A stretch of DNA of 64,000 bases from Candidatus Litorirhabdus singularis (lineage in GTDB: Bacteria > Pseudomonadota > Gammaproteobacteria > Pseudomonadales > Halieaceae). The notes beneath the pieces are model-generated. The model was not told the origin of the DNA and ran no database searches. It saw only the letters and a program-made list of their open reading frames with translations. How positions within the stretch are numbered: the first letter of the stretch is position 1; each line of letters starts with the position of its first letter. Positions 54,245 to 63,978 of the stretch are shown piece by piece. Position numbers and translations under genes: made by a program. The stretch is from positions 1-64,000 of the forward strand of contig NZ_SHNN01000002.1 of assembly GCF_026262625.1 (NCBI RefSeq), given 5' to 3'.

Positions 54245-56899
54245 ATGATGGACACTACAATGACGCGCGGCGCTGCCTGTCTTTGCCTCACAATGACTTT
54301 ACTGCTGCCGTGCCTGACACTGGCGGATACTGCGCTACGGGCCGAGCAACTGACCCTGGATAATTGGGCAGTGTTGCGGCCACAGGGACCGGACGCCATT
54401 GCGGGTATCGGTGACTGGGCGCTCAGTAATGGTCACTTATGCGCTGTGATTAGCGACCTTGATCACGAGAGTGGTATGACAGCCTGGGGCGGTGTTCTGG
54501 TGGATCTGGGTCATTGCGGGGCGGGTAATGATCAATGGCTGATGTCTCATTTGTTACCCAATATGGATACTGAATCACTGACGCGGCCTCACAGTTTAAG
54601 GACAGGATTCGGTGCAGCCAGCGCCTTTGTTGTGGTGCAGGGTCAGCAACAGGGGCTGCGCTTGGAGAGTCGCTATCAACTGGAGCTGGATAGGAGGGAT
54701 ACGCTGACGGTGGTGCATACCGTGACTCGGGTTGGTCCCGGTACTGAGCTCAATACACTGGCTACCATGTTCTTGCACCCATCGCGCTCACTGACCCCTT
54801 ATGCGCTGAATACTGCGCAGCGGGAATACTCGTTGGGATTTGACTGGTTGCAGGTGGATCGTAGTGATGAGCAAGTGATGTTGCGAGCGATGCAGCCTGG
54901 CGATCTGACAGTCTTTATGGGTGCAGAAGCGCTGGACGCGCCGGTCAGCTACGGGGTCAAATTAGACAGCATTACTCGCCGCACACCGGCTGAAGATGAG
55001 CAGGTGATCGAGGCTTTTACCATTACCGATAGCGATTACTCTGTGTTCGGTGGACTGGCAGAGGTGCCGCTGGCAGGCTCGCGGAAACCGGGCATTTGGG
55101 AATTCCTGCAGAGCCGTTGGATGGATCTGGCACAGGGAGAGAGTCTGGAAATGCGCTTCAGTATTTTGGTCAAGCCAGATACCAGCGTCGCGCACATTAC
55201 CGACGAATATTATCAGGGCGCAGTGATCACCGGCCAGATACAGCCGGCCAACGGACGGCTGCTGCTTAGCGACGCGCAAGGTCATCCGCTGACTACAGTA
55301 ACCCCCGCAGCCGATGGACGCTTTCGAGTCAGAGTGCCGCAGGATGTCAGTGAGGTTGTAGCCAGGCATGTCACGGTGGGGCATGGCAGAGAGTACCGCT
55401 GGCGTGTGGATGCCGCCGCGCTTGATTCAGGCGAGCTGGAGGTAGGCGTATTGAGTGGTTCCAGCGCTGCGCGGGTGCAGTTGCCTACCGGTTATGCCAT
55501 GCGCCTGACCTTCAAGGGCGTTGAGGGTACGCCAGACCCGTCTATTGGCGATGATTTCAGTGGCGCTAACAGTGCGGGTGAAACCTGGGACAATGGCGTG
55601 CAGACCAATAGTGTGTCGTTGGCGGGCACCGCGGGCGACCCTGCAGAGGTGTTACTGCCGGCTGGTGCATACCAGGTGTACGCCAGTCGCGGCCTGGAGT
55701 TCTCTGTGACTACCACGGAGCTAACGGTGGGCGAGGGAGACACCACCAAACTTGTCATTGCTTGGCCGTTGCGAGTCCTGGACACCCCGGGTCAGGTCAG
55801 CGCTGACCTGCATGTTCACAGTGCCATTAGTTTCGATTCAGCGATGCCATTACCGGAACGAATACGATCTTTTGCCGCTATGGGCGCCGAGATTCTGGTG
55901 GCCACCGAACATAATCGAATTTATGACTATAGCGACTTGGTGGCTGATATGGGGTTGGCCGATCAGATAACCCTGCTGACCGGTGTTGAATTTACCGGCA
56001 TGGCCTATACCGAGGCAACGCCAAGCACCAATGGACACAGCAACGTGTTTCCTTTGCGTTATCAGCCGCGCGAGTTTAGTGGTGGCCTGCCGCGTCATGA
56101 AGGGGTGCGTCTGCGTGACCTGATGCAATGGACCCGCGAGCAGTCTCCAGATGCATTGTTTCAGCTTAATCACCCGCGGGTAAAAAATGCACCCGACCCG
56201 GGTCTGGCCTATTTTGATCACCTGGGTGTTGGGCAGGCGTTTGATCCTGAGCAGGCTATGACGGCGCAGAGTAATGTGGCGTTGTTGGAACCCAATGAGG
56301 CCGGGCTGCGTGATGCTGATTTTGATCTGCTGGAAGTGCTCAACGGCACTGATATGGAACTGTACCGGTTGGTGCGCGAGGATTGGTTCAGTTTGTTGCG
56401 GCAGGGCTTGCGTCCAGTGGGCACGGCAAACAGTGATTCACACAAGTCCGCGGCGCTAGTCGCTGTGCCTACCAATTATGTGTCTATGGAGATGGGAACT
56501 TCAGCGCTAGCTACCCAGGCGTCAATGTTGGCGGGTTTACGTGCGGGCAGGGTGGTCGGCAGCAACGGCCCGCAGTTGGCAGTGCTGATTGAGAATGAGC
56601 AGGGCGAAGTGGCGACGCTGGGGGACACTATTTCTGGTCAAACATTGAGCCTTCAGGTGGCGGTGGATGCTGCCGACTGGATTCCTGTGGATACTCTGGT
56701 TGTCTACCTTAACGGGGGGGTGTTCAGAACAGTACCGGTGCAAGCGGGTGATCGCGTCGATCTGGCATTACCCGGCGATATTAGTGGTTTTGTGGTCGTA
56801 GAGGTGACCGGGACGCCAGATGCTACTTACCGCGCAGTGCTGCCCGACTTTACCCCGCTGGCATTCAGTAACCCGATTTGGTTGGTTGGTGATGGTTAG
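54245..56899 (+). CDS. Exported CehA/McbA-like PHP metallohydrolase
   Basis: About 884 aa. A signal peptide follows the cluster of ATGs at 54245, 54248 and 54260 (CLCLTMTLLLPCLTLA). A large N-terminal beta-rich region, then a PHP domain with DLHVHSAIS, ATEHN, GHSNVFP, LNHPR and NSDSHK, which gives the metal ligands. Members of this group include carbamate-type hydrolases, but the substrate here is unknown. ATG 54200 is too early for the signal peptide. Confidence 0.82.
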   Translation: MMDTTMTRGAACLCLTMTLLLPCLTLADTALRAEQLTLDNWAVLRPQGPDAIAGIGDWALSNGHLCAVISDLDHESGMTAWGGVLVDLGHCGAGNDQWLMSHLLPNMDTESLTRPHSLRTGFGAASAFVVVQGQQQGLRLESRYQLELDRRDTLTVVHTVTRVGPGTELNTLATMFLHPSRSLTPYALNTAQREYSLGFDWLQVDRSDEQVMLRAMQPGDLTVFMGAEALDAPVSYGVKLDSITRRTPAEDEQVIEAFTITDSDYSVFGGLAEVPLAGSRKPGIWEFLQSRWMDLAQGESLEMRFSILVKPDTSVAHITDEYYQGAVITGQIQPANGRLLLSDAQGHPLTTVTPAADGRFRVRVPQDVSEVVARHVTVGHGREYRWRVDAAALDSGELEVGVLSGSSAARVQLPTGYAMRLTFKGVEGTPDPSIGDDFSGANSAGETWDNGVQTNSVSLAGTAGDPAEVLLPAGAYQVYASRGLEFSVTTTELTVGEGDTTKLVIAWPLRVLDTPGQVSADLHVHSAISFDSAMPLPERIRSFAAMGAEILVATEHNRIYDYSDLVADMGLADQITLLTGVEFTGMAYTEATPSTNGHSNVFPLRYQPREFSGGLPRHEGVRLRDLMQWTREQSPDALFQLNHPRVKNAPDPGLAYFDHLGVGQAFDPEQAMTAQSNVALLEPNEAGLRDADFDLLEVLNGTDMELYRLVREDWFSLLRQGLRPVGTANSDSHKSAALVAVPTNYVSMEMGTSALATQASMLAGLRAGRVVGSNGPQLAVLIENEQGEVATLGDTISGQTLSLQVAVDAADWIPVDTLVVYLNGGVFRTVPVQAGDRVDLALPGDISGFVVVEVTGTPDATYRAVLPDFTPLAFSNPIWLVGDG

Positions 56900-57003
56900 C
56901 GGTGTGGCTGTGCTTAAAGTTTGGCCTTGGCAGATAAAAAATAGACTGCCAAGCTCAGGCCAGGAGTTTTATAGTGGAGTACTGTAGTTTTGGAGTGTCA
57001 GGT

Positions 57004-57459
57004 ATGAGTTGGTTAGCAGACGCGGCTGACCGTCAGCAGGTGTTGGCGGCAATGCCGGAATTGGCGGCGAGTTACACGCAACTTTATGCGCAGCTGTGGA
57101 CCCTGCCGCAGCTGCCGGCGAGTAGTTTAGAACTATGTCGATTACGTTTGGCCCAACTCCATAACAGCGCGGTGGAATGGCAAAAGTCTGAAGCTGAGCT
57201 GGCACCCGGTCAACGATTGGCCCTGGTCGACTGGCCCAGCAGTGAATTGTTTGATTCTGCAGAGCGCGCGTGCCTGGATTTTTGCGAGGTCTATGCAATG
57301 GATACGCAGGCGATTACCGACGCTCAAGCCGAGGCAGTCAAGCAACATCACGGTGATGCCGGTCTGGTTGCATTGGTAGAGGCTTTGGGCCTGTTTGATG
57401 GTATGACCCGGCTTAGCCTGTTATGGCAACTTCCGGTCTTACCGGTAGAGGGCCAATAG
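57004..57459 (+). CDS. CMD-like protein without CxxC
   Basis: 151 aa from ATG 57004. LYAQLWTLPQLPASSLELCRLRLAQLHNSAVEW follows the CMD/AhpD fold pattern (ELVRLRvAqin-CxxC), but the redox motif reads NSAV. It therefore should have no thiol chemistry of its own. Next gene (57462) is a CMD protein with intact CxxC two bases downstream of its stop; the two may form a mixed complex. GTG at 56974 is a less likely start. Confidence 0.7.
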   Translation: MSWLADAADRQQVLAAMPELAASYTQLYAQLWTLPQLPASSLELCRLRLAQLHNSAVEWQKSEAELAPGQRLALVDWPSSELFDSAERACLDFCEVYAMDTQAITDAQAEAVKQHHGDAGLVALVEALGLFDGMTRLSLLWQLPVLPVEGQ

Positions 57460-57461
57460 TC

Positions 57462-57977
57462 ATGGCTTCAAAACCAAGGGTGACGGCCCCGGAACAAAAA
57501 ACCGGCAATGTGGTTCGCGACTCGAGTCTGGCACTGGTGCCCGAGACGCTGGACCCTTATTTGGCAGTGAATGCTTTGATCTGGCTGGGTGGTCCGCTGA
57601 ATGCGGCTGAAATCGAAATCGCGCGGCTGCGCAATGCGCGTACCGTAAACTGTGTATTTTGTCGCAATGTCCGCTATGACATTGCCATCGAGGCAGGCCT
57701 GGATGAGAGTAAGGTGGCCATGATCGAAGACGGCTTCATTGACAGTGCACTCAGCGATCGCGAGAAGTTGATTCTGGAATTTACGGACCAGTATCTTGGC
57801 AATCCTGCGGCTATTGGTACTGATCTGCAGCAGCGTCTGCTGGCGGAATTTACCACGGCGGAGTTGGTGCACTTATCCATGGCCATTAGCCACTTTCACG
57901 GATTTTCGCGCTGTGCAGTGTCCCTGGGCGGCATGCCCGATGATATGCCACGTATGGAAGTCTCATTGCCCGACTGA
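57462..57977 (+). CDS. Carboxymuconolactone decarboxylase family protein
   Basis: 171 aa from the ATG at 57462. IARLRNARTVNCVFCRNVRYDIAIEAGL has CxxC (CVFC) followed by x3-Arg, the same arrangement (C-x2-C/U-x3-R) as in the probable selenoprotein at 33837. LSDREKLILEFTDQYL and the C-terminal LGGMPDDMPRM are typical. Likely a thiol peroxidase or disulfide reductase. It begins 2 bp after the upstream CMD-like gene. Confidence 0.85.
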   Translation: MASKPRVTAPEQKTGNVVRDSSLALVPETLDPYLAVNALIWLGGPLNAAEIEIARLRNARTVNCVFCRNVRYDIAIEAGLDESKVAMIEDGFIDSALSDREKLILEFTDQYLGNPAAIGTDLQQRLLAEFTTAELVHLSMAISHFHGFSRCAVSLGGMPDDMPRMEVSLPD

Positions 57978-58106
57978 CGCCAGGCGTCCCTGGGCAGTGC
58001 AATCAGTCATAGCCAGCCGTCTTTGGCTGCTGTATAACGACGCCATTCAGACCCGCGACCCGGCACGCCTGCCCGGAAACGTCGGGCTGCGGGAACCCGG
58101 GTACTT

Positions 58107-59531
58107 ATGTCTAAGCAAGAGCAAGAATCATCAACATCAGAGCAATCAACGGCGAAGGCGAGTGACTTTGCCAGCTTGCCGCTGGACCCTGAACAGCTGC
58201 GTAATCTAGCTGATCTAGGCTACTTGCACATGACGCCGATTCAAACCCAGGCCTTACCGCCAGCCCTGGCTGGTAAGGATCTGCTGGCGCAGGCTGCAAC
58301 CGGCAGTGGTAAAACGGCTGCCTTTGCGTTGCCGCTATTGAGCAGACTTAATCCGCGTGATTTTTCTACTCAGGGCTTGGTGATTTGCCCAACACGCGAA
58401 CTGGCCACGCAAGTGGCGGCCGAGATTAGGCGCTTGGCGCGCTATCGTCAGAATATCAAGGTCGTGGTTTTGTGCGGTGGTCAGGGCATTGGTCCGCAGA
58501 TAGGGTCGCTGCAACACGGCGCGCATGTTGTAGTGGGTACGCCGGGTCGCTTACTCGATCATCTGCGTAAGGAGACGTTGACCCTGCCACGGTTGCGCAC
58601 ACTTGTGTTAGACGAAGCCGACCGCATGTTAGAGATGGGGTTTGCCGAGGATGTTGCGACGATTGTGGCGGCAACTCCCACAGACCGGCAAACCCTGCTG
58701 TTCTCGGCCACTTACCCCGATAACATTCAGCAGTTGGGTTCGCAGCTGCAGCGGGATCCACAGCGCGTTACGGTGCAATCTGAGGAACCGCCCTCTACCA
58801 TTGACGAAGCGCTGTATATTTGCAGCCCGGCGCAGAAGAGCGAAGTGCTGCTGCGTCTTTTACGCCACTATGCCGTGCCCACGGCTGTGGTTTTTTGTAA
58901 TACCAAAGACACCGTGCGCCAGGTTACCGCCGAACTGCGCTCGGCGGGACATGCGGTAGAGGCTCTGCATGGCGATATGGAGCAGCGCGACCGTGATCAG
59001 GTTCTAATGCAGTTCCGGCAGCAGAGTATTCGTCTTTTGGTAGCCACCGATGTGGCGGCCCGGGGCCTGGATATAGATGACTTGCCGGCGGTGATTAATT
59101 ACGACCTGCCGCGCAATACAGAGGTCTATGTTCATCGCATCGGCCGTACCGGGCGTGCGGGCAAGAAGGGGCTGGCGCTGACAGTGTTCAGCGACCGTGA
59201 ACGTTTTCAGTTGGATCGCTTGAGCGAATACCTGGGCCGGCCGTTGGAGTTTAGTTCGGTGGCCGACCTGTCTGGTGCCGAACAAGCGATTCAGGCGCCA
59301 GACTATATAACCCTGTGTATAGCCGGTGGGCGTCGCGACAAAATGCGGCCGGGCGACATATTGGGCGCGCTCACCGGGGAGGCCGGTATACCCGGCACCG
59401 CAGTGGGAAAAATTGATGTGCTGACCATGAGTGCTTATGTGGCCGTAGAGCGCCGTTTGGCTGATACGGCGTTACAGCAATTGCGTAACGGCCGTATCAA
59501 AGGGCGTAAGTTCAAGGTGCGCAAGCTCTGA
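58107..59531 (+). CDS. dbpA: ATP-dependent RNA helicase DbpA
   Basis: 474 aa DEAD-box helicase that remodels 23S rRNA during 50S assembly. Motif I ATGSGKTAA, Ia PTRELATQV, II DEADRML, III SAT, V ATDVAARGLDI, VI HRIGRTGRAG. The C-terminal domain (about residues 400-474, GGRRDKMRPGDILGALTGEAG to GRIKGRKFKVRKL) is the DbpA RNA-binding domain specific for hairpin 92. ATG 58107. Confidence 0.96.
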   Translation: MSKQEQESSTSEQSTAKASDFASLPLDPEQLRNLADLGYLHMTPIQTQALPPALAGKDLLAQAATGSGKTAAFALPLLSRLNPRDFSTQGLVICPTRELATQVAAEIRRLARYRQNIKVVVLCGGQGIGPQIGSLQHGAHVVVGTPGRLLDHLRKETLTLPRLRTLVLDEADRMLEMGFAEDVATIVAATPTDRQTLLFSATYPDNIQQLGSQLQRDPQRVTVQSEEPPSTIDEALYICSPAQKSEVLLRLLRHYAVPTAVVFCNTKDTVRQVTAELRSAGHAVEALHGDMEQRDRDQVLMQFRQQSIRLLVATDVAARGLDIDDLPAVINYDLPRNTEVYVHRIGRTGRAGKKGLALTVFSDRERFQLDRLSEYLGRPLEFSSVADLSGAEQAIQAPDYITLCIAGGRRDKMRPGDILGALTGEAGIPGTAVGKIDVLTMSAYVAVERRLADTALQQLRNGRIKGRKFKVRKL

Positions 59532-59573
59532 GACAGCTGCAGCTATTAGGCCGCAGGAGCAGTTTTCCTGAGC

Positions 59574-60338
59574 CTAGATGTGGTCTGTGCGTGAATGTGA
59601 GTCGAAGCCGCCGTCAATGAACAGCAGTGACCCGCAGACATAAGAAGCCTGTGGTCCTAGCAGGAACAGAATGCACTCGGCGATTTCCTGCGGTTTGCCC
59701 ATGCGCTTTAGCGGTGTCGCATCCAATAGACTCTCAATCACTGGCGCCATAACGGGGTCCTCCAATAACGGTGCTGTCATCGGTGTTTCTACGGGGCCTG
59801 GCGCGACCGCATTCATGCGAATGCCCATTTGCGCGTATGCCATACAGTGCCGGCGCATCCAGTAATTGAGCGCGCGTTTGCCGACCATATAATGCATGCC
59901 GTCGTCTTCTTCCTTGGCGATGCGCAGTGCTTCTTCTTCGTTGCTTTCGAGCAGCGCATGAAGCAGATTTTCTTCGCCACTGGACATGGGCCCGGAGTTT
60001 GAGCACAACAACACGACGCTGCCTTTTTTCAACGCCAGCAGGTCTTTAAGACCTTCCAGAAATTCTACGGTGCCATAAAAGTTGACGGCAGTGATCAGCG
60101 TGCCAGGAGGGCCACCCCCGGGTACGCCTGCCAGTGGCACGAGCCCATCAAGACCGTCGGGGGCCATTTCACGCACGCCAGCTACTGCAGCTTGGCGACC
60201 TTCAGGGGTAGAGAGATCAGCAATAATATCGGCATCTTTGATGTCGACGTTAATGATGCGGTGACCCTGGTCAGCCAGCGCTTTAGCCAGTGCCGCGCCG
60301 ATGCCTGAGGCACCACCAGTGAGTGCATAAGTGCGCAT
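59574..60338 (-). CDS. SDR, 3-alpha-hydroxysteroid dehydrogenase-like
   Basis: 254 aa from the ATG at 60338 with GGGAG nine bases before. Cofactor motif TGGASGIGAAL, VNVDIKDADI-type acidic residue for NAD, catalytic region SNSG and YMVGK, and the long insert typical of 3-alpha-HSD/CR-like SDRs (HALLESNEEEALRI). It could oxidise a hydroxyl on a steroid or terpene. It is followed by dbpA (convergent); the second SDR lies 134 bp upstream on the same strand. Confidence 0.9.
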   Translation of the reverse strand: MRTYALTGGASGIGAALAKALADQGHRIINVDIKDADIIADLSTPEGRQAAVAGVREMAPDGLDGLVPLAGVPGGGPPGTLITAVNFYGTVEFLEGLKDLLALKKGSVVLLCSNSGPMSSGEENLLHALLESNEEEALRIAKEEDDGMHYMVGKRALNYWMRRHCMAYAQMGIRMNAVAPGPVETPMTAPLLEDPVMAPVIESLLDATPLKRMGKPQEIAECILFLLGPQASYVCGSLLFIDGGFDSHSRTDHI

Positions 60339-60472
60339 ATTCGAACTCCCAACTTTTAGTGGCTGGCATTGGAGCATAGCCGCCTTGATCACACCAGCCC
60401 CTGTCTTGGCTGACGTCGCAATGGCCTAATATACTAGTCCATACTGCGGCGCCGGGCGTATCGGTGGCAGGT

Positions 60473-61240
60473 TTAGTGCATTGCCTTGCCGCCATCAAGC
60501 GGGAACACACAACCGGTGCAGTAACGGCTGGCATCGCTGGCGAGAAACTGCATCATATCGGCGACCTCATCAAGGCTGGCATAGCGACCCATGGGGATAG
60601 TCTCGCTGATGAGTTTTTCGTACTCGTCGGGTGTCATCCCAAAGTCCGCACCGATAGCGTCGGTCATGCTGCTCTTGACGGGTCCCGGTGCAATCAGATT
60701 CACTCGCACGGCGTCATCAGCGCCTTCCAGGGCGGTGCTGCGCATGAGGCCGGTGAGGGCGTGCTTGCTGGTTACGTAGCCCGACAGGTTGGCCAGGCCA
60801 AACAGCCCCGCGCCAGAAGAGGTTATGATCACTGAGCCGCCTTCCGGGTTGGCTTTAAGTATGGCCATGGTGTGTTTGAGTGTGATGAAGGTGCCCGTGA
60901 CATTGATACGCATGATGTCTTCGAAATCGGCGGTAGCGTAGTCCTCGACGGCCGCTATGGGCCCGGAAATTCCGGCGTTGCTTAAGACAATGTCCAGCCT
61001 CTTACAGGTCTGCAGCACAAACGCCACGCAGGCACGCATTTGCTCATCGTTACTAATATCGGCGGCGTAATAATGGCAGTTTTCAGAGCCGATACTCGCG
61101 GCGGCCTGCTGCAGTCGCTCTTCGTTACGACCCACCAGTACGACGCTGGCGCCTTGCTCTATAAAGCGCTGCGCGGTGGTTCTGCCGATATCGCCGGCGC
61201 CTCCGGTAATCAGTGCTACTTTTCCTGCCAGTTGAGTCAT
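60473..61240 (-). CDS. Short-chain dehydrogenase/reductase
   Basis: 255 aa classical SDR. TGGAGDIGRTT cofactor motif, SNAGISGP, catalytic Ser in ITSSGAG and YVTSK as YxxxK, and PLDGGKAMH at the end. Upstream of the 3-alpha-HSD-like SDR on the same strand, divergent from the Rieske gene. The three may act on one ring or side chain. Substrate unknown. Confidence 0.92.
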   Translation of the reverse strand: MTQLAGKVALITGGAGDIGRTTAQRFIEQGASVVLVGRNEERLQQAAASIGSENCHYYAADISNDEQMRACVAFVLQTCKRLDIVLSNAGISGPIAAVEDYATADFEDIMRINVTGTFITLKHTMAILKANPEGGSVIITSSGAGLFGLANLSGYVTSKHALTGLMRSTALEGADDAVRVNLIAPGPVKSSMTDAIGADFGMTPDEYEKLISETIPMGRYASLDEVADMMQFLASDASRYCTGCVFPLDGGKAMH

Positions 61241-61268
61241 CGATGATTTCCTTGTTTATGTCTTGTGG

Positions 61269-61333
61269 CATGCTACGCGCGGGGCTAATATTAAACAAGT
61301 TGGACTGTTTTTTTGACTTGTCATGCAACGCGC
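61269..61333. repeat. Direct repeat in the SDR/Rieske divergent promoter region
   Basis: CATGCTACGCGC (61269-61280) and CATGCAACGCGC (61322-61333), both preceded by CTTGT, 53 bp apart (five helical turns). Could be paired regulator half-sites. Confidence 0.45.
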
Positions 61334-61370
61334 CCAATCCGTTTAGAGGTTGGCGCTAAGGGTAATTACT

Positions 61371-62765
61371 ATGGGCGACTACAAGACTAAACTTCCGCGC
61401 GATCCCGAGCAGCCTCGCTCGCACGGTATTTCCTATCAAGAGATGCTGGACGAGGAGGTGGTGCCGGTTCCGGATGCGCTGCGCTCTAACACCAACACGT
61501 TTTTGGGGTCTGCTGACCTGCCGGTGGAACGCTATATCAGTCAGGAATTTCACGACCTGGAAGTGAATAAAATGTGGAACCGCACCTGGCAAATGGTGTG
61601 CCGCGAGACCGAAATACCCAACGTGGGTGATCATGTTGTCTATGATATTGCCACCTGGTCTATCTTTGTGACCCGCACCGAGACGGGCGAGGTAAAGGGC
61701 TACCATAACTCCTGCCTGCACCGTGGTCGTCAGCTGAAGGATGAAAATGGCCAGAGCGACGATATTCGCTGCCCGTTTCATGGCTTTAGTTGGAATTTAG
61801 ACGGCAGTTTCAAAGGCTCGCCTTGCCCTTGGGATTTTGAGCATCTGTCCAAGGAAGACCTGCAACTGCCTGAAGTGCGTGTCGACTTTTGGGCCGGGTG
61901 GGTATTCATTAATATGGACGCGGATGCGCCTTCGCTGGAAGAGTACATGGGCCCTGAAATGCGCAGCCACTTTGAGCGCTGGAGTTTGGAAAACACTTTC
62001 AAGGCCTTGCACGTTAGCCGCATTATTGGCTGCAACTGGAAGGTCGGTTTTGAGGCCTTTATTGAGTCATGGCACTCGCTGGATACGCATCCGCAAATTG
62101 TGCCGTATACCGCTGATTCTAACTCGCAATATGACATTTATGGCGAGAACACCAGCCGTACCATTACCGCCATGGGGGTGCCTAGCCCACACACGCGTAA
62201 TGTCACGGAACAGGAAGTGATGGATGCGCTGGCGGCGACTTCAGGACGCATGGCAGCGGATGAGCCTGTTCATCAGGTACCTGATGGTATGAGTGCTCGC
62301 GAGTTTATGGCAGAGATTAACTACAAAGAGTTCAGCGCGTTGGCCGGGGTAGATCTGTCTGAGTTCGCCACTCGTAGTGAGGTGCTGGATGCTATTTTGT
62401 ATTCGGTCTTTCCTAACTTTGCGCCTTGGGCGGGCTTTAACCCGAATATCGTCTATCGCTTTCGACCCAATGGCGATGACCCGAATACCGCACTGATGGA
62501 AGTGATGCTGCTGATGCGCTTTCCCGAAGGTACCGAGCGTCCCGCCGACGTGCCTTGCATAGAGCTGCGTCCTGAGCAGCCATGGACAGATTGCGAAGAG
62601 CTGGGTGCTCTGGGTGATGTGTTTGAGCAGGATATGAAAAACGTTCCCTTCGTGCAAAAGGGTATGCGGCAGTCGAAGAAGGGCGCGGTTAGTCTGGGTA
62701 ACTATCAGGAAGTGCGCATTCGCCACTTGCACCAGACTATCGACAAGTACGTCTACGGAGACTAA
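61371..62765 (+). CDS. Rieske non-heme iron oxygenase, alpha subunit
   Basis: 464 aa from the ATG at 61371 (AAGGG upstream). Rieske [2Fe-2S] ligands CLH and CPFH at about residues 112-136 (SCLHRGRQL, RCPFHGFSW). Mononuclear iron 2-His facial motif in ESWHSLDTHPQ, with the bridging Asp (HSLD). No beta subunit or ferredoxin/reductase is next to it, so partners are elsewhere. Hydroxylates an aromatic or alicyclic substrate; possible link to the divergent SDR pair. Confidence 0.93.
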   Translation: MGDYKTKLPRDPEQPRSHGISYQEMLDEEVVPVPDALRSNTNTFLGSADLPVERYISQEFHDLEVNKMWNRTWQMVCRETEIPNVGDHVVYDIATWSIFVTRTETGEVKGYHNSCLHRGRQLKDENGQSDDIRCPFHGFSWNLDGSFKGSPCPWDFEHLSKEDLQLPEVRVDFWAGWVFINMDADAPSLEEYMGPEMRSHFERWSLENTFKALHVSRIIGCNWKVGFEAFIESWHSLDTHPQIVPYTADSNSQYDIYGENTSRTITAMGVPSPHTRNVTEQEVMDALAATSGRMAADEPVHQVPDGMSAREFMAEINYKEFSALAGVDLSEFATRSEVLDAILYSVFPNFAPWAGFNPNIVYRFRPNGDDPNTALMEVMLLMRFPEGTERPADVPCIELRPEQPWTDCEELGALGDVFEQDMKNVPFVQKGMRQSKKGAVSLGNYQEVRIRHLHQTIDKYVYGD

Positions 62766-62782
62766 TCACTGCGTCTTTATCA

Positions 62783-62804
62783 CCGCGGGCACCTGTGCCC
62801 GCGG
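62783..62804 (+). terminator. Hairpin after the Rieske gene
   Basis: CCGCGGGCAC, 2-nt loop, GTGCCCGCGG: a perfect 10-bp stem 18 bp after the stop. There is no T run, so it may be a transcript-stabilising or bidirectional hairpin instead of a Rho-independent terminator. Confidence 0.5.
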
Positions 62805-62929
62805 GCTATCTGCAAACCACGCTAAACCACTCCAAACCAAATTTATAAAAATTCTTTGCCCGTGTAGCTGGTTAGCGAGTGCTGATCTCGCTAGAATGCG
62901 GACGGAATTTTTTCAAGGGAACTGAACCA

Positions 62930-63952
62930 ATGCTTCGACCGCTGACCGTTATCGCTGCTACTTTGCTGCTGGCTATGACTGCGACACTCAATGCTCAGGC
63001 CGCTGAGGCCGTGCGAACTTTTAGCTTTGATTACAGCGCCTCGATTGCGCTACCAGACGTGGGCACAGGTGCTGTGCATGTTTTTATTCCGTTGGCTGCG
63101 GCAACCGATCAGCAGCAGGTGGTTGCCGAGACTATTATCGCTTCGATTCCCGGTCAGGTCGAAGTAGAGGATGCCTATGGTAATCGCTACTGGCACGGCA
63201 GTTTGGAGCAGTCCGACGGTCGCCCGGTAGAAGTGACAGTTAGCACCACGGTGGAGCGCCGCGGTTCACGTCTGGCGGTACCCGACGGTGTGACGCCGGC
63301 ACTGGACGCGGCAGGGCGGGAAGAGTTTGCCAAGTTCCTGGAAAGTAATGCCAGAGTGCTGGTGGGTGATCCTATTTTGCAGCCGATACTGGCGGAGGTG
63401 CGTGAGGCGGCCGGCAGTGACGACCCGGCAGTCCTGGGTCGTGCTATATACGACTGGGTAGTTGACAACGTTGAGTACAAAAAAGTGGGCATCGGCTGGG
63501 GCAATGGCGATACCTACTGGGCCTGCAACGAGCGTTACGGTAACTGCACCGATTTTCACGCGCTGTTTATTTCGCTGGCGCGCAGCGAAAGCATTCCCGC
63601 GCGCTTTGAAATTGGTTTTCCGGTGCCTACTGATCGCAGCGAGGGGACGATAGGGGGCTACCATTGCTGGGTGCAGTATTACCTGCCCGGTATAGGATGG
63701 TTTCCGATTGATGCCAGCGAGGCCTTCAAGGACCCCAGCAAGCGCGAGTTTTACTACGGTAGCCACCCGACCGATCGCATTCATTTTTCCACCGGACGTG
63801 ACCTGCAGCTAGGTGCTGGCCACCGCGGAGCACCGCTAAACTACTTTATCTATCCCCACGTTGAGATAGATGGGAAGCCTTGGCAGGGCGCCATTGAGCG
63901 CAGCTTCAGCTATCGAGAACTAGGCCAAGGCGCGCTTGCAGACGCACGTTGA
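62930..63952 (+). CDS. Exported transglutaminase-like protein
   Basis: 340 aa from the ATG at 62930 with AAGGGA nine bases before; a longer frame from 62879 is rejected. Signal peptide (LTVIAATLLLAMTATLNAQA). The transglutaminase-like core has Cys in GNCTDFHALF, His in GGYHCWVQYY and Asp in FPIDASEAF, a complete triad. Likely a periplasmic peptidase or amidotransferase; target unknown. Stands alone in the visible window. Confidence 0.85.
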   Translation: MLRPLTVIAATLLLAMTATLNAQAAEAVRTFSFDYSASIALPDVGTGAVHVFIPLAAATDQQQVVAETIIASIPGQVEVEDAYGNRYWHGSLEQSDGRPVEVTVSTTVERRGSRLAVPDGVTPALDAAGREEFAKFLESNARVLVGDPILQPILAEVREAAGSDDPAVLGRAIYDWVVDNVEYKKVGIGWGNGDTYWACNERYGNCTDFHALFISLARSESIPARFEIGFPVPTDRSEGTIGGYHCWVQYYLPGIGWFPIDASEAFKDPSKREFYYGSHPTDRIHFSTGRDLQLGAGHRGAPLNYFIYPHVEIDGKPWQGAIERSFSYRELGQGALADAR

Positions 63953-63960
63953 GGCTGGGG

Positions 63961-63978
63961 CCGGCGCACATGCGCCGG
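63961..63978 (+). terminator. Hairpin after the transglutaminase-like gene
   Basis: CCGGCGCA, 2-nt loop, TGCGCCGG, 8 bp after the stop, followed weakly by CTCTTTTG. A likely terminator, though the T tract is displaced. Confidence 0.5.
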
